The notes beneath the pieces were generated by a model. The model was not told the DNA's origin. It saw only the letters and a list, made by a program, of their open reading frames with translations, and made no database searches. The translations under genes were made by a program, and so were the position numbers. A DNA stretch of 37,827 nt from Bacteroidales bacterium (GTDB lineage: Bacteria; Bacteroidota; Bacteroidia; Bacteroidales; UBA3663), in NCBI GenBank assembly GCA_024694125.1, contig JAILKE010000048.1:1-37827 (forward strand), given 5' to 3'. Of this stretch, positions 32,048 through 37,827 are shown in pieces (within the stretch, counting starts at the first letter, position 1; every line of letters begins with the position of its first letter).

Positions 32048-32824
32048 TTACTGATTCGTCCAGATACGGTAGCTCTCGATGGCTTGGCCGACGAGCATGT
32101 CATAACCGCATTTAGTCTGGGCGCCCTGAGCGGCGGAGCGCTTCATGAAGAGCGTCTCGGCAGGATTGTACACACAGTCGAAACAGATATGCTGCGGAGT
32201 GAGCAGTTCGTAAGGCAGGTCTGGACAGGCATCGACCTTGGGGAACATACCCAGCGGCGTGCAGTTGACGATGACCAGATGTTGCTGCATCACCTGCGGA
32301 GTGAGGTCAGCATAAGTGAGACGGCCTGGGGCTGCAGTGCGCGACACATAGACAGGTTCGATACCCAGTTCCTGCAGAGCGACAAAGACCGCACGGGAGG
32401 CTCCGCCTGTACCCAGGACCAGAGCGCGTCGTTCCGTACCCTGCAGCATGGGACGCAGACTCTCCGTAAATCCGACTATGTCCGAATTATAGCCCGTCAG
32501 GCGCACACCGGGCACGCGGGTCGGTACAGAAGCATCCGTCAGATGTTCCACACGCACCACATTGACGGCACCGATACGTTCGGCCAAGGGATCGAGCGCA
32601 TCGAGGAACTGCATCACTGCCTGCTTGTAGGGGATAGTGACATTGAGGCCGCACAGAGTGGGCTGATTCTGCAGCATGGCAGGCAACTGGGCGATATCCT
32701 CCATATCAAAGTTCTCATACTCAGCATCAATGCCCAACTGGGCAAAGCGGTCGTTGTGAAATTGTCGCGAGAAACTATGCCCAAGAGGGTGGCCTAACAG
32801 GCCGAATTTGCGTTTCGGAGCCAT
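32048..32824 (-). CDS. aroE: Shikimate dehydrogenase
   Basis: 258-aa NADP-dependent enzyme that reduces 3-dehydroshikimate to shikimate in aromatic amino acid synthesis. The substrate domain has FGLLGHPLGHSFSRQFHN (7-24), NVTIPYKQ with Asn61 and the catalytic Lys67, and YNSD with Asp115. The cofactor domain has the Rossmann loop GTGGASRAV (138-146). CDCVYNP-like FDCVYNPAETLFM and the closing GYDMLVGQAIESYRIW motif are typical. Length slightly shorter than E. coli AroE but normal for Bacteroidetes. It diverges from the amidase gene with an interleaved promoter. Confidence 0.96.
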   Translation of the reverse strand: MAPKRKFGLLGHPLGHSFSRQFHNDRFAQLGIDAEYENFDMEDIAQLPAMLQNQPTLCGLNVTIPYKQAVMQFLDALDPLAERIGAVNVVRVEHLTDASVPTRVPGVRLTGYNSDIVGFTESLRPMLQGTERRALVLGTGGASRAVFVALQELGIEPVYVSRTAAPGRLTYADLTPQVMQQHLVIVNCTPLGMFPKVDACPDLPYELLTPQHICFDCVYNPAETLFMKRSAAQGAQTKCGYDMLVGQAIESYRIWTNQ

Positions 32825-32865
32825 ATATTTGAATTAAAGAGAGTTAAATTTACCTATTTTCGCTG

Positions 32866-32897
32866 CAAATTTACAGAGAAATTTGGAGTTGTACAAG
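32866..32897 (-). promoter_or_regulatory. aroE promoter
   Basis: On the minus strand, CTTG (32894-32897), a 20-bp spacer and TAAATTTG (32866-32873). The start codon is about 42 bp downstream. The element overlaps the amidase promoter. Confidence 0.8.
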
Positions 32898-32913
32898 TTT
32901 TTCATTATTTTTG
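32882..32913 (+). promoter_or_regulatory. Amidase promoter
   Basis: TTTG at 32882-32885, a 20-bp spacer, then TATTTTTG at 32906-32913 followed by CACC. The -33 box lies inside the spacer of the aroE promoter. Confidence 0.85.
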
Positions 32914-32932
32914 CACCATAAAAGGACTTTTC

Positions 32933-34486
32933 ATGCGTCGCTACATTAGATTTTACCTCATATTGGCTACCATCCTGCTGCTATATCCACTGTCGGCTAC
33001 AGCAGCATCACAGTTCGTTGTCGTGATCGATGCAGGTCACGGTGGCGGCGACATCGGTACACCCCATCGCAAGTACAAACAGGACGAGAAGACCATCGCG
33101 CTCAATGTCGCACTGAAACTGGGCAAGATGATCGAGCTGAACCACCCCGATGTCAAGATAGTCTATACCCGCACCACCGACGTCTATCCCACCCTGCCGG
33201 ACCGTACCCGTATAGCACGCGAGGCCAAGGGTGACCTCTTCATCAGCATACACGTCAATGCCGCACTCGACAGCCGCGCCAAGGGTGTCGAGACATACGT
33301 CTTCGGCATCACCGGACTGAAGGGCAAGAGCGAGAGCGAGCAGAAGCGCATCCGCGAACGCACCATGATAGAACGAGAGAACCTGGACATAGACGGTAAG
33401 CAAATCGACTTCGAGACCGCCGTTGACATCGAGACCAAGATCCTGTGCCAGACGCAGCGCGAGAAGCACAACAAGTACAGCCTCGAGGTGGCCCACTACG
33501 TACAGGACAACATCATGTCCGCCCTGCGCCAGTCCGACTACCGCAGCAAGGCTTTCGACCGCGGCGTCAAGCAGAAGAACATCTTCGTGCTGTGCTACAG
33601 CCCTATGCCCGCCATCCTGATCGAGCTGGGCTACATGAGCAATGCCGCCGAGGAGAAATTCATGAACAGCGAGAATGCCAAAGTGATTTACACCCAGGCC
33701 ATATACAAGGGCTTCGAGCAATATCACAACAACTGGAAGCGCCGCCAACTCTCGGACCCAGACGAGGAGATTCCACCGCTGCCAGCCCTGAGCGAGCCGC
33801 AGCCTCTGCCCGAGACTGCCAGCACCACAGCCCAGACATCGGAACAGACCACAACCGCTCCACAGGCAAAGAGCACTACGCACAAGCCCGTGAGACTGGT
33901 CAAGATAGAACGTGAGACCGTCAAGCAGGAGGACCTGGAGGAACAGACCAAACCGGCACAGCAGGCGCAACCAGCACAGCAGGCGCAACCAGCCCAGACT
34001 GTGAAAACCGTACCGCAGACGCAGCCCACCCAGCAGGTGGCAGTCCAGCAGCAGGCACAGCCCGTACAGCAGCAGGCAACGCCGGTCCAACAGCAGGCAC
34101 AACCCGTCCAGCAGCAGGCACAGCCTGTCCAGCAGCAGGCACAACCTGTCCAACAGCAGGCACAACCCGTGCAGCAGCAGACAAAGCCCGTACAGCAAGC
34201 CGTGGCTCAAGCCGAAGTTCCCGTGGGCGCACCCGTCCCCACTGTACCGGCACGCGAATGTTTCCGCATCCAGTTCATGAGTTCGACGGCACACTTCAAG
34301 CGTGGTGACAAGATTCTGAACGGCCTGTGGCCCGTCTATTGCTACGAGGCCAACGGCTACTACCGCTACACATACGGCGAGGGTGCGACCAAGGCCGACC
34401 TGCAGAGCGACATCCAGAAGGTGCGCGCCAAGTTCCACGACGCCTTTGTCGTACATTTCGACGCACAGGGTCAGCGCATACGTTAA
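32933..34486 (+). CDS. N-acetylmuramoyl-L-alanine amidase with Gln/Pro linker and SPOR-like C-terminus
   Basis: 517-aa exported peptidoglycan amidase of the zinc Amidase_3 (AmiC/LytC) family. Signal peptide about 1-25 (LSATAAS). The catalytic domain (about 27-250) has the zinc ligands His36 in VIDAGHGGGD, Glu52, and His107 in FISIHVNAA. The catalytic Glu231 lies in PAILIELGYMSN. Residues about 285-425 are a linker rich in Pro, Gln and Thr with six QPVQQQA repeats. The end (about 440-517; CFRIQFMSSTAHFK, YRYTYGEGATKADLQ) resembles a SPOR domain, which binds denuded septal glycan. This fits a daughter-cell-separation enzyme. It is first in a unit with the MCE gene, 69 bp downstream. Confidence 0.92.
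   Translation: MRRYIRFYLILATILLLYPLSATAASQFVVVIDAGHGGGDIGTPHRKYKQDEKTIALNVALKLGKMIELNHPDVKIVYTRTTDVYPTLPDRTRIAREAKGDLFISIHVNAALDSRAKGVETYVFGITGLKGKSESEQKRIRERTMIERENLDIDGKQIDFETAVDIETKILCQTQREKHNKYSLEVAHYVQDNIMSALRQSDYRSKAFDRGVKQKNIFVLCYSPMPAILIELGYMSNAAEEKFMNSENAKVIYTQAIYKGFEQYHNNWKRRQLSDPDEEIPPLPALSEPQPLPETASTTAQTSEQTTTAPQAKSTTHKPVRLVKIERETVKQEDLEEQTKPAQQAQPAQQAQPAQTVKTVPQTQPTQQVAVQQQAQPVQQQATPVQQQAQPVQQQAQPVQQQAQPVQQQAQPVQQQTKPVQQAVAQAEVPVGAPVPTVPARECFRIQFMSSTAHFKRGDKILNGLWPVYCYEANGYYRYTYGEGATKADLQSDIQKVRAKFHDAFVVHFDAQGQRIR
34058..34183 (+). repeat. Six 21-bp coding repeats (QPVQQQA)
   Basis: Six in-frame 21-bp units in the amidase linker, encoding QPVQQQA or variants (TPVQQQA, QPVQQQT), followed by a degenerate unit KPVQQAV. 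Third-position changes between units show the repeat is not freshly amplified. Confidence 0.9.
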
Positions 34487-34555
34487 CCCATCTATTACTC
34501 CCCCATCGACGTAAATCAAGCAGTTGAGCAACAGCGAAACTCGAATCAAGCAAAA

Positions 34556-35416
34556 ATGAAGAAAGCAGACGAACTGAAGATAGGTATATGGACTATCGTA
34601 TCGATAGTGGCACTGGTGTTCGGCATCAAGTTCCTCAAGGGACAGCTGCACACCAGCACTGTATATTATATGGTCAGCCCCAACGTGGAGCGCGTAGCCG
34701 AATCGAGCCACGTCAAGATAAACGGTTACAACGTCGGCTTCGTCGGGTCAATGCACTATAACTACGACGACAACTCCGTCGTGCTGGGCCTCTACCTCGA
34801 CCCGTCACTCCGCCTGCCTCGCGGCACATCGGCCATCATACAGCCAGACCTGCTCGGCACCAGCAACATCTACCTCACCCTGGGCCAGAGCACCGAGACA
34901 CTCGCCCCTGGCGACACACTGCTGGGCGGCGGTATGGCAGCAGGACTGACCGACGGCATAGCCGAGGCGATGCCTGCCGTGATGGCCCTGCTCCCCAAGG
35001 TGGACTCGCTACTGACGGGGCTCAACGTCCTGGTGCACGAGAGCCGTCTGCAGGAGAGCCTGCTGGCGGTCAACGGCCTCACCCACAAGCTGGACCGCAC
35101 GCTGTCTGAACTGAACAGACAGTTGCCCTCTATATTGAACAATGTGGACAATGCATCGGCCAACCTCGACACCCTCAGTGCCGAACTGCGCCAGGCTCAG
35201 GTACAACAGCTCATCGACCAGGCCAATGCCACACTCGACTCGGTCAGCCTGCTCGTCGCTGCACTCAACGACACGCAGGGCACTGCCGGCAAACTCATCA
35301 ACAGCGACCAGTTGCACTCCCAGCTGGAGGGTACCCTGGCGGACATAGACAGCCTGGTGGCCGACATCAAGGCGCACCCCAAGCGATACATCAACATCAA
35401 ACTGTTTGGCAAATAA
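34556..35416 (+). CDS. MCE (MlaD-like) family lipid-transport protein
   Basis: 286 aa. A single N-terminal membrane anchor (about 10-28: IGIWTIVSIVALVFGIKFL) is followed by one MCE domain (about 35-115) with YMVSPNVERVAESSHVKING and YNVGFVGSM. A helical C-terminal region (about 135-286) holds hydrophobic and heptad-like segments (LNRQLPSILNNVDNASANL). MlaD-type proteins form hexameric rings in the periplasm that carry phospholipids between membranes. The permease and ATPase partners (MlaE, MlaF) are not in the window. It follows the amidase by 69 bp, an arrangement I recall as common in Bacteroidetes, so cell-wall and lipid-transport functions may be co-expressed. Confidence 0.88.
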   Translation: MKKADELKIGIWTIVSIVALVFGIKFLKGQLHTSTVYYMVSPNVERVAESSHVKINGYNVGFVGSMHYNYDDNSVVLGLYLDPSLRLPRGTSAIIQPDLLGTSNIYLTLGQSTETLAPGDTLLGGGMAAGLTDGIAEAMPAVMALLPKVDSLLTGLNVLVHESRLQESLLAVNGLTHKLDRTLSELNRQLPSILNNVDNASANLDTLSAELRQAQVQQLIDQANATLDSVSLLVAALNDTQGTAGKLINSDQLHSQLEGTLADIDSLVADIKAHPKRYINIKLFGK

Positions 35417-35494
35417 TTTTCACCATTCATAAATAACCCCGCACGGATGCCCACTCAGAGCACCCGTACACTAAACGACAAACAAATCACCTCT

Positions 35495-36286
35495 ATGAAA
35501 CTGGCAATTATCGGAGCAGGCAACATGGGTGGCGCCGTAGCACGCGGCCTCGCCACCGGCAGTGTAATCAAAGCCAACGAAATCTACGTATCGGACCACT
35601 CACAGCAGATACTGGACGGCATAGCGGCCGACGTCCCTGCAGCTCACACATCGACCGACAACCTGGCCACCGCCACCGATGCCAACATCGTCATCGTCGC
35701 AGTCAAGCCCTGGCTGGTTCAACCTGTCATGGAGGAGATCTACCCCGCCCTGCACAAGTCTAACCCGCTCATCATCTGCATCGCTGCAGGCATCACCTTC
35801 GAGATGCTCGACAAGATGCTGGCTGGCGAGAAGTTCCAGATAGTACGCGTCATCCCCAACACCGCCATCGCTATCAAGCAGAGCCCTACATTGATGTCGT
35901 TCAACGCCAACGTCGAGGAGGCCAACCAGACATTGGCCAAAGCTATGTTCGACGAACTGGGCCAGGCCATCGTCATCGAGGAGCGCCTGATGGCTGCCGG
36001 CACTGCTGTCACATCGTGCGGCATCGCCTATGCATTCGAGTACATCAAGGCCGCCATGCAGGCTGCCATCGAACTGGGCTTCTACCCTCATGTCGCCAAG
36101 TCTATGATTGACCAGACTGTCCTGGGCGCAGTTGCCCTGTTGGAGCACAACGGCACCAATCCCGACACCGAGATTTACAAGGTCTGCACCCCTGGCGGCA
36201 TCACCATCAAGGGCCTGAACGAAATGACCAAGGAGGGCTTTGACCACGCCGTCATCGCCGGCCTCATGAAGGCTGCAGGAAAATAA
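35495..36286 (+). CDS. proC: Pyrroline-5-carboxylate reductase
   Basis: 263-aa NAD(P)H-dependent enzyme that makes L-proline from 1-pyrroline-5-carboxylate. The start at 35495 gives MKLAIIGAGNMGG, the expected Rossmann start (GxGxxG). An in-frame ATG at 35447 would add 16 residues with no family counterpart. The C-terminal dimerisation and active-site region has RVIPNTAIAIKQS, MAAGTAVTSCGIAYAF and the signature VCTPGGITIKGLNEM. It lies 78 bp after the MCE gene and may be read from the amidase promoter. I see no promoter of its own. It is followed by repeat arrays. Confidence 0.95.
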   Translation: MKLAIIGAGNMGGAVARGLATGSVIKANEIYVSDHSQQILDGIAADVPAAHTSTDNLATATDANIVIVAVKPWLVQPVMEEIYPALHKSNPLIICIAAGITFEMLDKMLAGEKFQIVRVIPNTAIAIKQSPTLMSFNANVEEANQTLAKAMFDELGQAIVIEERLMAAGTAVTSCGIAYAFEYIKAAMQAAIELGFYPHVAKSMIDQTVLGAVALLEHNGTNPDTEIYKVCTPGGITIKGLNEMTKEGFDHAVIAGLMKAAGK

Positions 36287-36305
36287 AATAATAAAGGTTA
36301 TTGAA

Positions 36306-36350
36306 GGGGAGTGAAATGGGAGTAAAAGGGGAGTGAAAGGGACGATACAA
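36306..36350. repeat. 11-bp array with head TTGTATCGTCCC (reverse orientation)
   Basis: On the minus strand the 12-bp head (36339-36350) is followed directly by three 11-base units: tttcactcccc, ttttactccca, tttcactcccc. This is the same head and spacing as at 4568-4667. The head here is part of the palindrome GACGAT-ACA-ATCGTC (36341-36355). Confidence 0.88.
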
Positions 36351-36403
36351 TCGTCTGATTGAAGCCCGATAAGGCAGTCTCGACCCATTGGCCCAACAAA
36401 CTC

Positions 36404-36480
36404 CCATTAACCATTAACCCTTAAACCATAACCTTTTAACCCGAACAACCCAATAACCCCTTAAACCTTAAACATTAACC
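36404..36480. repeat. Heptad array (CCATTAA/CTTAAAC units)
   Basis: Eleven 7-base units without indels, for example ccattaa twice, cccttaa, accataa and cttaaac twice. It fills the spacer before the SpmA-SpmB gene and ends 17 bp before its ATG. Confidence 0.75.
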
Positions 36481-36497
36481 CACCGCAAGGTCTCGTT

Positions 36498-37721
36498 ATG
36501 CTCAATTATATCTGGCTTTTCTTCTTTGTAGTGGCCTTTATCATGGCCATAGTCGGCACTTTCACCGGAGATGTCGAGGTGTGGAGTCGATTGATGAATA
36601 CCACGTTCGAGGCAGCACAACGAGCCTTCGAGATATGTTTAGGTCTGACGGGCGTGCTCACCTTCTGGTTGGGCCTGATGAAGATAGGCGAACAGGGCGG
36701 AGTGATAGCCAAGTTCTCGCGGCTCATCAACCCGCTCTTCTCTCGCATCTTCCCCAGCATACCGGCAGGACATCCCGCACAGGGCAGCATCCTGATGAAC
36801 GTATCGGCCAATATGTTGGGACTGGACAATGCAGCGACCCCGATGGGACTGAAGGCGATGAAGGAGCTGCAGGAGCTGAACGGCAAGAAGGATACCGCCA
36901 GCGACGCGATGATCATGTTCCTGGTGCTGAACACCTCCGGATTGACCATCATCCCTATCTCCATCATGATGTACAGGTCTCAGTACGGGGCAGCCAATCC
37001 ATCGGACATCTTCCTGCCACTGTTGCTGGCCACAGCCTGTTCCACCCTGGGCGGACTGCTGCTGTGCTGCATGAAGCAGCGCATACACTTTGACCGCGTA
37101 CTGGTAGGCTTCATACTGGGTGCCATCGCCTTCATCGGCGGTCTCTCCTACCTGTTTGCCTCGATGGACGAGGCGAGCCTCAAACTCTACTCCACCCTGG
37201 TGAGCAACATCCTGCTCTTCGGTTGCATCATGCTGTTCCTCCTGGTGGGCGTGGTGAAGAAAGTGCCGCTCTTCAGCACCTTCGTCGATGGAGCCAAGGA
37301 GGGTTTCCAGACCGTAGTCACCATCATCCCCTACCAGATAGCGATGTTCGTGGGCATCAGTCTGTTCCGCGAGTGCGGCGCATTGACCTACATCACCGAC
37401 GCCCTGGGCTGGGTGTTCAGCACGATTGGGCTCAATACCGACTTCGTCCCTGGCCTGCCTTGTGCCATACTCAAACCGCTCAACGGTGCGGGTGCCCGTG
37501 CCATGATGCTCGATGTCTTCGAGCACTACGGCGTAGATAGTTTCCAGGGACACATAGCCTCTATCATTCAGGGCGCGACGGACACCACGATGTACGTTCT
37601 AGCCGTCTATTTCGGTTCAGTAGGCATCAAGCGCTTCCGCTATGCCGCCGGCTACGGATTGGCTGCCGACCTAATCGGCATCATCGCCGCCATCATCATG
37701 GGATATATATTCTTCGACTGA
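36498..37721 (+). CDS. SpmA-SpmB fusion (nucleoside-recognition/Gate domain membrane protein)
   Basis: 407-aa polytopic inner-membrane protein. The first half (about 1-195) matches SpmA: MLNYIWLFFFVVAF, FSRLINPLFSRIFPSIPAGHPA, MNVSANMLGLDNAATPMGLKAM and LNTSGLTIIPISIM. The second half (about 200-407) matches SpmB: FVDGAKEGFQTVVTIIPYQ, LKPLNGAGARAMMLDVF and QGATDTTMYVLAVYFGSVGI. In Bacillus these are two separate spore-maturation proteins. Here they are one chain in a non-spore-former, so a general membrane-transport role is likely. Eight to ten hydrophobic segments are visible. It is a single gene; a 9-bp hairpin overlaps its stop. The fused form is, as I recall, common in Bacteroidetes. Confidence 0.9.
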   Translation: MLNYIWLFFFVVAFIMAIVGTFTGDVEVWSRLMNTTFEAAQRAFEICLGLTGVLTFWLGLMKIGEQGGVIAKFSRLINPLFSRIFPSIPAGHPAQGSILMNVSANMLGLDNAATPMGLKAMKELQELNGKKDTASDAMIMFLVLNTSGLTIIPISIMMYRSQYGAANPSDIFLPLLLATACSTLGGLLLCCMKQRIHFDRVLVGFILGAIAFIGGLSYLFASMDEASLKLYSTLVSNILLFGCIMLFLLVGVVKKVPLFSTFVDGAKEGFQTVVTIIPYQIAMFVGISLFRECGALTYITDALGWVFSTIGLNTDFVPGLPCAILKPLNGAGARAMMLDVFEHYGVDSFQGHIASIIQGATDTTMYVLAVYFGSVGIKRFRYAAGYGLAADLIGIIAAIIMGYIFFD

Positions 37722-37733
37722 GACAGTCGAAGA
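37711..37733 (+). terminator. Hairpin overlapping the SpmA-SpmB stop codon
   Basis: A perfect 9-bp stem (TCTTCGACT with AGTCGAAGA) and a 5-base loop. The stop codon is in the stem and loop. The sequence after it is A/T-rich but has no run of T, so termination is uncertain. Confidence 0.55.
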
Positions 37734-37736
37734 ATA

Positions 37737-37827
37737 AGTTATTAGTTATCAGTTAATAGTTAGTAATTATTAGTTAGTAGTTATTAGTTATTAGTCAGTA
37801 ATCAAGAGTTATTAGTTAGTAGTTATT
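37737..37827. repeat. Heptad array (AGTTATT/AGTTAGT units)
   Basis: Thirteen consecutive 7-base units to the end of the window, mostly agttatt and agttagt, with variants agttatc, agttaat, agtcagt and aatcaag. No indels. It may continue beyond the window. Confidence 0.92.

Noticed and set aside
33008..34711. Long open frame of 567 codons on the minus strand opposite the amidase
   Set aside because: It runs against a protein with intact zinc ligands and a signal peptide. The product is Leu/Cys-rich and comes from reading the Gln/Pro repeat codons backwards. No motif is present.

Overview
The window looks like a chromosomal segment from a member of the Bacteroidales, most likely Prevotella or a close relative. 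The evidence is a SusC/SusD pair with pectin-type partners, promoters of the Bacteroidetes form TTTG-N19-21-TAnnTTTG, A/T-rich sequence instead of Shine-Dalgarno sites before most starts, a VTC/DUF4956 pair, a double-barrel PagL-like protein and a fused SpmA-SpmB protein. I recognise no phage, insertion sequence, integrase or CRISPR array. The only RNA gene I can support is tRNA-Arg(CCG). Genus-level placement is inference.

Layout. 156-2658 (minus): a PagL-type lipid A deacylase and an iron-containing alcohol dehydrogenase. 2898-6497 (plus): VTC-domain protein, DUF4956 membrane protein, DUF2490 outer-membrane protein and DUF4353 lipoprotein, which look like one envelope-spanning unit and end at a strong terminator. 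6498-7169: a gene-free stretch of 672 bases holding that terminator, an 11-bp-periodic repeat element with a 21-bp inverted repeat, candidate operators and a promoter. 7170-18744 (plus): a pectin utilisation locus made of a secreted protein with a sorting-like tail, a DUF4957/DUF5123-like lipoprotein, SusC, SusD, a family 1 pectate lyase and DUF3826. No dedicated regulator of this locus is encoded in the window. 18916-19725 (minus): prmA. 19958-23207: an aromatic/His/Ser-rich secreted protein and a FadL-like porin. 23337-25835: PcrA/UvrD helicase. 26008-26081: tRNA-Arg. 26104-29532: ung, a ThiD-like/AraC fusion, pdxS and pdxT. 29783-31861: an M48 peptidase. 32048-32824 (minus): aroE. 32933-36286: amidase, MCE protein and proC. 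36498-37721: SpmA-SpmB.

Two signals stand out. First, the ThiD-like/AraC fusion upstream of pdxST has lost the GTGC active-site motif of ThiD/PdxK kinases (it reads GVSG). The intergenic region between it and pdxS has direct GAACArTC half-sites 21 bp apart, the nearer one abutting the -33 box, and a perfect dyad across that box. This fits a kinase fold reused as the sensor of a vitamin B6 regulator. Second, several intergenic regions carry tandem arrays of fixed short period. Four loci have period 11, two with long perfect inverted repeats and two with a shared 12-bp head TTGTATCGTCCC. Four loci have period 7, one has period 9 and one has period 30. The 11-bp arrays form recognisable families and are not explained by the genes.

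All functions are read from motifs and gene order only. No database search was possible.
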